The notes under the pieces were generated by a model. The model was not told the origin of the DNA. It worked only from the letters and a program-made list of their open reading frames with translations, and made no database searches. Below, in pieces: positions 1 to 8,267 of a stretch of DNA of 28,587 bases (the stretch's first letter is position 1; each line of letters opens with the position of its first letter). The stretch is from contig JBFXEJ010000086.1 of NCBI GenBank assembly GCA_050180235.1, forward strand, positions 1 to 28,587. Direction: 5' to 3'. The stretch is from JAABRU01 sp050180235 (GTDB taxonomy: Bacteria; Desulfobacterota; Desulfobacteria; Desulfobacterales; Desulfococcaceae). The translations under genes and the position numbers were made by a program.

Positions 1-241
1 GGCAGTTCATAAAGAAATCCTTTCACTGAACATTGTGATTTTTAAATTTATCCAGAAAATAATAATACAGATATATCTGTTTGTAAAGTATGAATATTAT
101 AACAGCATTACTTGTGTAGCACTACCGCAATTTTTCACCGCACAACCCCGCTCTCAAGCGGACGCAAAGGGTTCCGCTCACTTCACCTTTCCACCGCTTA
201 GCTCTGCTTTATGCCACAGAATGTTTAAATGATTTAAAGCT

Positions 242-472
242 ATGAATCTTGAACTCAGGGAAATTATAGACAGTATAAGAATACTCCCTTTGCATGATCA
301 GGCGTATCTTGCAAAAATGGTTCCTGAATATACTGATACTGAGAAATACCCTGAAATTTCATCAAAAAGCACTGTCGGAGAATATATCGGCAAAATTAAA
401 ATAAGTGATGATTTCAATGACCCGCTGCCCGATGAATTCTGCTCAGGTGAAACTGATGAAATTATTGCCTGA
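242..472 (+). CDS. DUF2281-like antitoxin (VapB-type)
   Basis: A 76-residue acidic protein. The C-terminal part (GKIKISDDFNDPLPDEF) resembles the 'G.I..SDDFD.PL.DF' tail typical of DUF2281 antitoxins, which pair with PIN-domain toxins. The N-terminus is a short helical segment that may serve in dimerisation or DNA binding; this is inferred. Its end overlaps the next gene by 17 bases (toxin ATG at 456), the usual arrangement for a co-translated antitoxin-toxin pair. The ribosome binding site before the ATG is weak. In this family the antitoxin masks the toxin active site and represses its own promoter, but no operator could be identified here. Confidence 0.7.
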   Translation: MNLELREIIDSIRILPLHDQAYLAKMVPEYTDTEKYPEISSKSTVGEYIGKIKISDDFNDPLPDEFCSGETDEIIA

Positions 473-821
473 TACACAGGTATTTTTATGGTTAAGAGGA
501 GAACCTCAGAAGGTATCTTCAAAGGCTTTGGGTGTTTATCAGGAAAATAATAACATCAGATATTTAAGTATTGTGAGCGTATGGGAAATGCAGATCAGGC
601 ATCAGATCGGCAAAGCTGATCTGAATATGCCGCTGCAGGAAATCATTGAGAAACAATGCGGTATAAACAGCCTGAAAATTTTACCGCTCAGACTGAATCA
701 TATTTTCAGGCTTCAAAAATTACCCCTGCATCACAAAGCTCCTTTTGATCGAACGGAGGATATTTTTGAAACACATCACGAAAAAAAGATTGACACAGAG
801 AAGCTTGTGATTCTAAAATGA
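456..821 (+). CDS. PIN-domain toxin VapC-like, C-terminus apparently lost
   Basis: A 121-residue PIN-domain protein of the Sll0205-like VapC group. The ATG at 456 follows AGGTGA and gives an N-terminus MKLLPDTQVFLW, matching the usual LLLDTH.FLW. Acidic residues D6, E44 (in SVWEMQIR) and D98 (in HHKAPFDR) are in place. After PFDR, at about base 753, the family normally continues with 'LLIAQA' and a further acidic residue near an 'TRD' motif. Here 22 unrelated, highly charged residues follow instead. The last strand-helix and the fourth acidic residue are therefore missing, so ribonuclease activity is doubtful. It overlaps the antitoxin gene and is probably a decaying toxin; an intact toxin with an unusual end is less likely. 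Confidence 0.65.
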   Translation: MKLLPDTQVFLWLRGEPQKVSSKALGVYQENNNIRYLSIVSVWEMQIRHQIGKADLNMPLQEIIEKQCGINSLKILPLRLNHIFRLQKLPLHHKAPFDRTEDIFETHHEKKIDTEKLVILK

Positions 822-909
822 TGGTGAATAGATTGCTGCAGTGATTGAATTTGAAGACACCAGAGCACTTCTGGTAAATGCCCTATTATTAAGAAAAGGA
901 GATTTTACG

Positions 910-1473
910 ATGAAGAATACCGCGAATATTTTGGACTTAATTGACAAGAGCCGGTTGCAGAGGTTTCAAGATGCGTTTGCAAAGAAAAATAGAGTGGCAA
1001 CAGTTATGATGGATGTTAATGGGACACCCATTACTGAACCGAGCAGGTATTGCCTGCTCTGCCGATTAATCAGAAGTACAGAGAAAGGTCTTCAGGATTG
1101 TAAGCAACATGGCAAAAATATTGCGCAGCAAGTCCTCAGCACAGGAAAATATGCCATCAAAACCTGTGTCCGTAACGGGTTTGCCGATTCCTCTGCACCT
1201 CTGATCATTCGGGGCGAACATCTTGCCAGTTGGGCGATGGGACAGGCCAATATACAGGATGGCGCCACGGAACGCGATATTTGCAACTATGCGAAAAAAA
1301 TTGGCCTTAACCCCGATGAACTCGCAGAAGCATTTAAGGAACGGCAGCACGAAACGGAAACGATGACACAGGAACAATTTAGAACCATCATAGAGGCTTT
1401 GCTTCGGTATAGCAAACAAATTATGACATCGGCGGAGGTGAGTTTTAGAGCGATCATGCGCCAACTGGCGTGA
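910..1473 (+). CDS. Stand-alone PocR-domain sensory protein
   Basis: A 187-residue soluble protein that consists almost entirely of a PocR ligand-binding domain. This sensor domain was first described in the propanediol-utilisation regulator and is common in Desulfobacterota signalling proteins. Visible hallmarks are the opening 'LIDKSRLQRFQDAFAKKNRVATVMMDVNG', the cysteine cluster in YCLLCRLIR followed by DCKQH, the cysteine in IKTCVRNG, and the 'LIIRGEHLASWAMGQ' core. The start at 910 is chosen because AAGGAGA lies just upstream; an in-frame ATG further upstream at 841 lacks such a site. No HTH, kinase or GGDEF domain is attached. The next gene, 150 bases downstream in the same direction, is a membrane PAS-GGDEF protein and is the obvious candidate partner. 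The ligand is unknown; small hydrocarbon derivatives are known for the family. Confidence 0.8.
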   Translation: MKNTANILDLIDKSRLQRFQDAFAKKNRVATVMMDVNGTPITEPSRYCLLCRLIRSTEKGLQDCKQHGKNIAQQVLSTGKYAIKTCVRNGFADSSAPLIIRGEHLASWAMGQANIQDGATERDICNYAKKIGLNPDELAEAFKERQHETETMTQEQFRTIIEALLRYSKQIMTSAEVSFRAIMRQLA

Positions 1474-1486
1474 GTTGTCTCGCTCC

Positions 1487-1512
1487 TTAAGGTGATTTCC
1501 ATAAAAAAATAT
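1487..1512 (+). repeat. Relic end of the GGTGATTTCCAT inverted-repeat element
   Basis: The 16 bases TTAAGGTGATTTCCAT (1487-1502) recur exactly, in reverse complement, at the right end of the MITE-like element at 21830-21965. The following A-rich stretch also resembles that element's left end. No matching opposite end is found before 1624, so this appears to be a lone terminal remnant between the PocR gene and the GGDEF gene. Confidence 0.5.
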
Positions 1513-1623
1513 TCCGCCAAAGTAGCTATATCAACTGACATAAAAGTGCAGCAGCAGCAAAATTCGTGCCAAAAAAACCAAAATTGAAATATTATAACTA
1601 TTTATAAGGATTTATTTGGAACT

Positions 1624-2772
1624 ATGAATGAAGAAATCCGGAACAATACCGTTGAACTGATTATCTTTGTCATATTTGAGATTCTTTTTATCCTTTCCCT
1701 GATAAAAGGTTTCCCAATGATGATTACGCTGCCAGTTTCAACTCTGCTGATTATCATCCTCATGATGCGCTCTGCAAAAAATGGCCGTACCGCCCGTTCT
1801 GCCATTGAAAAAAGACGGCAGGAACTGACGATTGAGAGAGAGGCGCGGAAACAGACTGAGGAGAAACTGGGTGAAAGCAGAAAAATTTTTCAGACATTCT
1901 GCCACTCCTGGCCGGAAGCCATACTGATGGCTGATGCACAGGCAAAAATTTATTTCCGGAATCCGGGAATGCAGAAAATGTTCGGTTTTTCAGAAGGGGA
2001 AATCATGGGCAAAGATTTCCGGGAACTTTTTGTGCCCGATACCTTTGCAGCGGATGATAACAGCGAAATAATAAAACCGGCGGGAAAACGGGCCGGTTCG
2101 GGTCTGACAGAGTGCAAAGCCATCCGGGAGGACAAAAGTGAATTTCCGGCAGAAATTATGATGCTTCCCATTTTCCTCTATAATCAGAGATGTTTCCTGA
2201 TAACTGTCAGAGATATGTCCGGAACAAAAGTCAGAGAAGAAGATTTGGTGGAATTCTGTCAGACAGATCTGCTGACCAGCCTGTACAACCGGATACATTT
2301 TTTTAAACTGGCAACACGTGAGATGGAACGTGCAAAGCGTTACAGCCAGCCAATTTCCCTGATTCTTATGGATATTGACGATCTGAAAACCATTAATGAT
2401 GCATATGGAAATGAGACAGGCGACAGTGTGATAAGGACGCTGGCCATAATTGTTGAAAGCAATATCCGGACTGTGGATATTGCCGGCCGGATAAACGGCG
2501 GGGAAATAGCGGTTCTGCTGCCTGCCACCGGTTCAGATATGGGGGCTGTAACTGCCGAACGGCTTCGGGAGATGGCTGAAAACACAACTGTTCCTGTGGG
2601 GGAGCAGCATATTTCTTTTACTGTCAGTGCAGGGGTCGCCAAAATCAGAAGCAGTCCGTTTCATCTGGATATACTGCTCAGGGATGCGGACTCAGCACTT
2701 TTTGTGGCAAAAGAAAAAGGCAAAAACCGGGTAGAGGTGTGCAGGTATGAAAATGAGACATCTGTGAAATGA
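1624..2772 (+). CDS. Membrane PAS-GGDEF protein with degenerate GGDEF signature
   Basis: A 382-residue inner-membrane signalling protein. Two hydrophobic segments (about 10-28 and 32-50) form a hairpin, followed by a charged helix (about 55-85), a PAS domain (about 88-200, with the YFRNPGMQKMFGFSEGEIMGKD core) and a GGDEF domain (about 215-375). The N-terminal half of the GGDEF fold is normal (DLLTSLYNR; LMDIDDLKTINDAYGNETGD). At the signature, however, it reads R-I-NGGEI (291-295) where active enzymes have GG(D/E)EF, so the third, metal-related acid is glycine. The inhibitory I-site RTVD (282-285) is exactly five residues upstream, as in c-di-GMP-binding cyclases. It may be a c-di-GMP receptor rather than a synthase; this is inference. 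It lies just after a stand-alone PocR sensor. Confidence 0.85.
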   Translation: MNEEIRNNTVELIIFVIFEILFILSLIKGFPMMITLPVSTLLIIILMMRSAKNGRTARSAIEKRRQELTIEREARKQTEEKLGESRKIFQTFCHSWPEAILMADAQAKIYFRNPGMQKMFGFSEGEIMGKDFRELFVPDTFAADDNSEIIKPAGKRAGSGLTECKAIREDKSEFPAEIMMLPIFLYNQRCFLITVRDMSGTKVREEDLVEFCQTDLLTSLYNRIHFFKLATREMERAKRYSQPISLILMDIDDLKTINDAYGNETGDSVIRTLAIIVESNIRTVDIAGRINGGEIAVLLPATGSDMGAVTAERLREMAENTTVPVGEQHISFTVSAGVAKIRSSPFHLDILLRDADSALFVAKEKGKNRVEVCRYENETSVK

Positions 2773-3043
2773 AAAATGGCAGTTGTCCTGCAGGAAATTT
2801 TCCGTTTTTCAGCCGCCCTGTTTTTTGGGGAAAAATAATTTTTCTGAGAATTTCATATCTTAAAAATTTATACAGGAAGGTGAAAACAAATTTCTGTGAT
2901 TTTGTGTAAAGATGTGCTAAAAGCCAAATCCGTGATTTGCCATGCCCATATCCGTCTGCATATTTTATTTTTTTGCAAAGGGAAATGAGACTGTTCAAGT
3001 TAAAATATCTGTTTCAAATTAATCAATGGGGGAGGAAGTGCAA

Positions 3044-4393
3044 TTGGATGACATACTTCGTATAATCAAAGAGAAAGACCCGGTGGAAAAGGAATTCCAC
3101 CAGGCTGTGGCTGAAGTGGTGGAGACCATTGCGCCTGTTTTGGATCGCAATCCCGAATACCGGCAGGCGGCTGTGATGGAAAGAATCACAGAACCTGAAA
3201 GAGTGATTCTGTTCCGGGTTCCCTGGATGGATGACCGGGGACAGGTTCGGATCAACCGGGGATTCCGTATCCAGATGAACAGTGCCATTGGACCGTACAA
3301 AGGGGGATTCCGTTTCCATCCCTCTGTGAATCTGGGGATTCTCAAATTTCTGGCATTTGAGCAGGTTTTCAAAAACGCTCTGACCACGCTGCCTATGGGC
3401 GGGGGCAAAGGCGGTTCCGATTTTGATCCCAAGGGCAAATCCGACAATGAGGTCATGCGTTTCTGCCAAAGTTTCATGATTGAAATTTTCCGTCATATCG
3501 GCCCCAATACAGATGTACCAGCCGGTGACATTGGCGTTGGCGCAAGGGAAATCGGCTATCTTTTCGGCATGTACAAAAAACTGCGCAATGAGTTTACCGG
3601 CGTACTGACCGGCAAAAGTCTTAACTGGGGCGGCAGTCTGATCCGTCCGGAAGCCACAGGTTACGGCTGTGTGTATTTTGCGGCAGAAATGCTGGGAACC
3701 CGCAATGAAACTCTGACCGGCAAGGTCTGCCTGGTTTCAGGCTCAGGAAATGTGGCCCAGTTTACAGTGGAAAAAATTATCCAGTTGGGCGGAAAGGCTG
3801 TTACACTTTCGGATTCTTCCGGTTATATCTGTGATGAGGAGGGAATTGACGCTCAGAAACTGGAATTTGTCAAACGGCTCAAGAATGTGCGGCGGGGACG
3901 GATTAAAGAATATGCGGACAAATATCCGAAAGCTGTTTATACTCCGGTGAATTCCGCACTGGATTACAATCCTATTTGGGATCATAAAGCTGACTGTGCA
4001 TTTCCCTGTGCCACACAAAATGAAATTCAGGGCAAAGATGCGCAGAATCTGATGAAAAACGGAGTGAAACTGGTGTGCGAGGGAGCCAATATGCCGTCCG
4101 TTCCTGAGGCTATCAATATTTTTCTGGATCAGAAAATCCTTTATGCTCCGGGCAAGGCTTCCAATGCAGGCGGTGTGGCCGTATCCGGTCTGGAAATGTC
4201 CCAGAACAGTATGCGGATCAACTGGCCCAGGGAAGAGGTGGATGCCCGTCTGAAAATCATCATGAAATCCATACACAAAACCTGTCTGGATGCCTCGGCA
4301 GAATACGGGAAGCCCGGCAATTACATGGCAGGCGCCAATATAGCCGGCTTTGTGAAAGTGGTCAATGCCATGCTGGATCAGGGACTGGTCTGA
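3044..4393 (+). CDS. gdhA: NADP-type glutamate dehydrogenase
   Basis: Hexameric glutamate dehydrogenase that interconverts 2-oxoglutarate plus ammonium and glutamate in the cytoplasm. It is close to E. coli GdhA along its whole length. Landmarks include FRVPWMDDRGQVRINRG, SAIGPYKGG.RFHPSVNL, the substrate-binding lysine region LPMGGGKGGSDFDPKG, the DVPAGDIGVG loop, the Rossmann motif VSGSGNVAQ, and the C-terminal GANIAGFVKV. The start is uncertain. An ATG at 3026 opens the frame but has no upstream Shine-Dalgarno site. A strong GGGGGAGG (3028-3035) lies eight bases before an in-frame TTG at 3044, giving 449 residues versus 447 in E. coli, so TTG is preferred. The gene is monocistronic, with a 12-bp-stem hairpin shortly after the stop. 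Confidence 0.96.
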   Translation: MDDILRIIKEKDPVEKEFHQAVAEVVETIAPVLDRNPEYRQAAVMERITEPERVILFRVPWMDDRGQVRINRGFRIQMNSAIGPYKGGFRFHPSVNLGILKFLAFEQVFKNALTTLPMGGGKGGSDFDPKGKSDNEVMRFCQSFMIEIFRHIGPNTDVPAGDIGVGAREIGYLFGMYKKLRNEFTGVLTGKSLNWGGSLIRPEATGYGCVYFAAEMLGTRNETLTGKVCLVSGSGNVAQFTVEKIIQLGGKAVTLSDSSGYICDEEGIDAQKLEFVKRLKNVRRGRIKEYADKYPKAVYTPVNSALDYNPIWDHKADCAFPCATQNEIQGKDAQNLMKNGVKLVCEGANMPSVPEAINIFLDQKILYAPGKASNAGGVAVSGLEMSQNSMRINWPREEVDARLKIIMKSIHKTCLDASAEYGKPGNYMAGANIAGFVKVVNAMLDQGLV

Positions 4394-4418
4394 TCCGCTT
4401 CTGCACTGATTTGTCATT

Positions 4419-4455
4419 ATGCCCGGTTCCTGCATACAAAGCCGGAACCGGGCAT
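4419..4455 (+). terminator. Hairpin after gdhA
   Basis: A perfect 12-bp inverted repeat, ATGCCCGGTTCC (4419-4430) with GGAACCGGGCAT (4444-4455) and a 13-base loop, lies 26 bases after the gdhA stop. The following bases are only mildly T-rich, so it could be a weak intrinsic terminator or an mRNA-stabilising hairpin. Confidence 0.55.
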
Positions 4456-4627
4456 TAACATACCCGCCCATTCCTGATCAGAGTTGACCTTTTCACTGAT
4501 TTATTCTGCATTGCGGAAAATTCCAAAGAGGCACGGTTATAAGAATTCTGTCAGATCAGACAAATGCACCATTTGCGGGGACTGCTGCAAACAGAGATAT
4601 ATGTTCCCATAATATCAGGAGATGCTG

Positions 4628-5119
4628 ATGAAAAAACTCAGACTTTGGCTGCCCTTTTTCCTTTTTCTGCCCCTTTTTCTGCCCCTTTCCCACGCAGAAG
4701 AAGCTAAGAACCCGGTAAAAAAAATCACTTTGGATGAATTTAAGAAACTGGTTTCAGATAAAACAGCATGTTTTCTGGTGACAGTGACAGCATCCTGGTG
4801 CGGGCCATGCAAAGAGGAACTGCCTGATCTGGTCAGACTTAACCGGAAATACCGGGATCAGGGTATCCGGGTTATCGGTCTCAGCGTGGATTACGCAGGG
4901 CCTGAAGCCATGCAGCCGGTCATTGATCAGTATCATGTGGATTTTCCTGTGTACTGGGCCGGTGAGGCCGCTATTGAGGCTTTCGGAATCAGCGGAATTC
5001 CCCTGCTGCTCTTTTTCCGGGACGGAACAGTAACAGAGCGGATCGTGGGAAAACATCCGGAGAATGTTGTAGAGGAAAAACTGGCCGCATTCCTGAGCGG
5101 AAAAAAGCAGAGCCATTAA
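4628..5119 (+). CDS. Exported TlpA/ResA-like thioredoxin
   Basis: A 163-residue periplasmic thiol-disulfide protein. The signal peptide is clear (MKKLRLWLPFFLFLPLFLPL, with SHA/EE as likely cleavage site). The thioredoxin fold carries the active site ASWCGPC at about residues 55-61 and the cis-proline loop GISGIPLLLFF, followed by the usual DG turn. The start at 4628 is preferred over the ATG at 4622 because AGGAG (4617-4621) directly abuts the earlier ATG. TlpA/ResA proteins act as reductants, often in cytochrome c maturation or in keeping outer-membrane or periplasmic cysteines reduced. The substrate cannot be told here; the nearest neighbour downstream is an Omp85 protein, and a multiheme cytochrome lies about 6 kb away. 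Confidence 0.88.
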   Translation: MKKLRLWLPFFLFLPLFLPLSHAEEAKNPVKKITLDEFKKLVSDKTACFLVTVTASWCGPCKEELPDLVRLNRKYRDQGIRVIGLSVDYAGPEAMQPVIDQYHVDFPVYWAGEAAIEAFGISGIPLLLFFRDGTVTERIVGKHPENVVEEKLAAFLSGKKQSH

Positions 5120-5269
5120 ATTAAGAAATTCCCTGATTGCCGGACTGAAAGTCTGGCAGAAATTACTGAAGTGTTTTACTGTCCCAAACTTTAAGTCCGG
5201 GACTCCTCCCCAGGCAAAGGGGACGGGAAAAATGCAGTTTTTACAGCAAAAACACAAAACGGAATGTTT

Positions 5270-8080
5270 ATGAACAAAAGAAAATTTTTGTTGTTTCTGT
5301 GGATTGCCGGATTTTGGATATGGTCAGACATGCAATGCCCGGCACAGGCACAGCAGCAGATGGCCACAGAACCTGTAATATCCCGGATTTTCATTGAGAT
5401 TGCTGACATGCCCGGAGATACCGGCCATCTGGAAAAAATGGCGCGGGAAATGATTGGGCTGAAGGAGGGCGACAGGTTTTCAGATGAAAAATTCACAAAG
5501 GCAGTGGATCGGCTGACGGCCTCAAAAATATTCCGGGAAATAGACATTCCGGATCCTGACTGGACAAAAGCCGAAATGTCGATCACATTCCGGCTTGTGC
5601 CTTTCCGCAGAATAAGGGACATAAAAATCAGAGGCGGATTTCCACTTTTGGAAAAAGAAATCCTCAATGCCATGAGCATTTACACAGGAGATGCCTTTGA
5701 TGAAAAAAAACTTGCGGAGCAGGAGGCATCCATATCCAAAATATTCACAGACGAAGGATATATTTCCCCGAATATCCGGGTTTCGGCAAAGGAAGAGCCG
5801 GAAGACGGCAGTTACACAGTTTCAGTGAATATTGAAAAAGGGGAGTTTTTCCGTATACAGGATTTGCAGATAAAGGGAAATCAGGCATTTTCCGGGGCAC
5901 GTCTGAAAATGCGCATCAAAACATGGCAGTCTTCCCTTTTTCCCGGAGGCATACGCAGACTGGTGCAGAAAGATCTGAATAATGATGTGAAAAATCTGAC
6001 AAAATTTTACAGGGAAAAGGGATATGCGGATGTTCTGATTCGTGCGGATGTGGAAAAAAATCCGGAAAAGAAAAGCGCTTTTATCCAAATCCATATTGAT
6101 GAAGGCTCCCGCTATGATATTTCCTTTGAGGGAAACAAAGAATTCTGGAACATGACCCTGAAAAAGGAGCTGGTGCTTGCGGAAAAAGGCAACAAAAGTG
6201 ATCTGGGACTGCGCAGAAGCATCCGCAATATCAGGGAAAAATACCGTAAAGCCGGATATGCGGAAGTGCAGGTGAAAACTGAGGAAGAACGCAAAGAGGA
6301 AAAAACCCGGCCTGTGCGCAAAATCCGCATTGCCATTGAGGAAGGCCCCAGATCAGTCACCGAAGCCATTGCCATCAATGGCAATGAGGCAGTTGAGCGG
6401 AAAAAAATTGAAGATCAGATTCTGACCCGGACTCCGGGAATCATTGCAGACGGTGAATTTGTGCCTGAAGTGCTGGAAGATGACAAAAAAGCCATTGCCG
6501 GACTGTATCTGAAACAGGGATATCCGGAAACAGAGATAAAGGAAAAAATCCTCTGGAGGAAGGATGAGGATAAGAAACTGAATTATGCGGATGTCGGTCT
6601 GGAAATAACAGAAGGGGTTCAGACAAGGGTATCAGATGTCTCTGTTACAGGGCTGGAGGAATCTGAGGAAGCCGAAGTCAGGGCTGTTCTGGGGCTCAAA
6701 ACCGGGGAGCCTTTCCGGGAAGACATGCTCAGAAACGATGAACACAGTATTGCGGCTCTGATTTCGGAAAAAGGCCATCCCCATGTGCAGGTAAAGGCAA
6801 AGGCGGACATCAGTGAAGACCGGAGTCTTGCATCTGTAAGTTACGAGATTGACAAAGGCCCTTATGTGAAAACCGGACAGGTCTGGTTTTCCGGCAATTT
6901 CCGCACAAAGCAGAAAGTTTTCCTCAATGAGCTGGAAATAAAGGATGGGGAGCCTTTTTCCCTGAAAAAGATGATGGAAAGCAACAGGAATATCCGCAAT
7001 ATCAGTGCACTGAACTCCGCGCAGTTCAGCCTTTTGGGACTGAAGGAAAAAGAGGAGCAGGTGGATATGCTGGTTTCTGTGGAGGAAAAAAAGCCTTACT
7101 ATTTTCAGATCGGTGGAGGATATGACACGGCCAGAGAATTTTTTGTCCACAGCAAAGTCGGTGACAGAAACCTGTTCGGCATGAACAGGGACGCGTGGGT
7201 GGGCGTGGAATACAGCATGATCGGATACCGGGGGGAAATCAGCATTACCGAACCCCGTTTTCTGGGAACCCGTATTTCATCCAATCTTAATATTTTTGCT
7301 GAGGAAACCGAAGAACTGAACAAGGATTACGGCATTAACTCCTATGGAGCGTCTCTGGGCTTTAACCGAACTTTTTGGGAAAATTTCCGTGCCGGTCTTG
7401 CATTCCGTTATGAATACCGGGAGCAGTACCGGGTCAATGACAAAGCCATTCCTGCCGGAGACGAGGATCTGTATGAACCCCGCAGCATTCTGGTGACAAC
7501 GCCTTCTTTGATTTACAATTCCACAGATTCCCATGTTCGGCCCACAAAAGGGCTTTATTCATCTGCTTCGGTGGATATTTCCAACGGAGTGGACAGCGAT
7601 CAGGATGATTTTTTCAAATACCGCTTTGAAACCCGGTATTTTTACACACCGCTAAACCGGCTGACCTTTGCTGTGCGGGGACGTTACGGATATATTGATC
7701 CCTATGGTTCTGAAAGAAGGATTTCAGATGATCAGATGTTCTATCTGGGCGGAACAGCAGACATACGGGGATTTGACGAAAACATGCTGCGCCGGGATGC
7801 AGCGGATGATCCGGCCGGGGGACGCACGGAAATTCTGGGAAGTCTGGAAGCAAGGATTGATCTGGGACTGAATTTTGAACTTTCCACCTTTTACGACATC
7901 GGCAGTATCAAAAATACGGCCCAGTCTGATATGTCAGACGATTTTCGCTCTTCCGTTGGGCTGGGGCTGCGCTATATCACTCCGGTTGGCCCCATCGGAT
8001 TTATGTACGGATGGAAACTGGATAAGGAAGAGGGGGAAAGTGATGGCAAACTTCATTTTTCCGTGGGATACACCTTTTAG
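5270..8080 (+). CDS. Omp85/BamA-family outer membrane protein with about seven POTRA domains
   Basis: A 936-residue outer-membrane insertase-type protein. It begins with a signal peptide (hydrophobic core FLLFLWIAGFWIW, predicted cut after AQA). Reading the repeated pattern 'I..I...GN..F....L.....G..F....L......I...Y...GY....V........V.....I.EG' gives seven POTRA units, at roughly 35-110, 112-191, 193-279, 280-359, 361-449, 450-530 and 531-607. The beta-barrel (about 609-936) carries the diagnostic loop-6 motif IRGF (832-835) and ends in YTF, the terminal aromatic recognised by the BAM machinery. E. coli BamA has five POTRAs and TamA three, so this is either a lineage-specific BamA or a paralogue. 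No skp, lpxD or fabZ follows, unlike a typical bamA locus, which favours a paralogue. The ATG at 5270 is better spaced from GGAA than the ATG at 5264. Confidence 0.9.
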   Translation: MNKRKFLLFLWIAGFWIWSDMQCPAQAQQQMATEPVISRIFIEIADMPGDTGHLEKMAREMIGLKEGDRFSDEKFTKAVDRLTASKIFREIDIPDPDWTKAEMSITFRLVPFRRIRDIKIRGGFPLLEKEILNAMSIYTGDAFDEKKLAEQEASISKIFTDEGYISPNIRVSAKEEPEDGSYTVSVNIEKGEFFRIQDLQIKGNQAFSGARLKMRIKTWQSSLFPGGIRRLVQKDLNNDVKNLTKFYREKGYADVLIRADVEKNPEKKSAFIQIHIDEGSRYDISFEGNKEFWNMTLKKELVLAEKGNKSDLGLRRSIRNIREKYRKAGYAEVQVKTEEERKEEKTRPVRKIRIAIEEGPRSVTEAIAINGNEAVERKKIEDQILTRTPGIIADGEFVPEVLEDDKKAIAGLYLKQGYPETEIKEKILWRKDEDKKLNYADVGLEITEGVQTRVSDVSVTGLEESEEAEVRAVLGLKTGEPFREDMLRNDEHSIAALISEKGHPHVQVKAKADISEDRSLASVSYEIDKGPYVKTGQVWFSGNFRTKQKVFLNELEIKDGEPFSLKKMMESNRNIRNISALNSAQFSLLGLKEKEEQVDMLVSVEEKKPYYFQIGGGYDTAREFFVHSKVGDRNLFGMNRDAWVGVEYSMIGYRGEISITEPRFLGTRISSNLNIFAEETEELNKDYGINSYGASLGFNRTFWENFRAGLAFRYEYREQYRVNDKAIPAGDEDLYEPRSILVTTPSLIYNSTDSHVRPTKGLYSSASVDISNGVDSDQDDFFKYRFETRYFYTPLNRLTFAVRGRYGYIDPYGSERRISDDQMFYLGGTADIRGFDENMLRRDAADDPAGGRTEILGSLEARIDLGLNFELSTFYDIGSIKNTAQSDMSDDFRSSVGLGLRYITPVGPIGFMYGWKLDKEEGESDGKLHFSVGYTF

Positions 8081-8100
8081 AGCCTGTATCAAAATGACCT

Positions 8101-8233
8101 GTTATACCAATTCTTCATTGAAAGTATACTTATGATTCGGTTTCCCACAGAGAACACAGAGAGAAAAAACCACAGAGAACACAGAGAAAATAACTCACTT
8201 TATTGTATAGATTCAATAGCGAATTGGTATAAC
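8101..8233. repeat. 133-bp MITE-like inverted-repeat element
   Basis: Both ends carry the same 13 bases in opposite orientation: GTTATACCAATTC (8101-8113) and GAATTGGTATAAC (8221-8233). The match continues imperfectly inward for about another 15 bases (ATTGAA, TATAC). The centre holds a tandemly repeated 'CACAGAGAACACAGAGA' phrase (about 8156-8188). There is no ORF. The structure is that of a small non-autonomous element or repetitive extragenic sequence. No convincing target-site duplication was seen. Confidence 0.65.
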
Positions 8234-8267
8234 TTAAAACTTGTAAACGGATCAGGAAAATTTTATT

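Noticed and set aside
35..232. ORF of 65 codons at the left edge
   Set aside because: No ribosome binding site, low-complexity start and no protein-like composition; treated as intergenic.
3743..4471. 242-residue minus-strand ORF
   Set aside because: Antisense to gdhA, with no recognisable domain.
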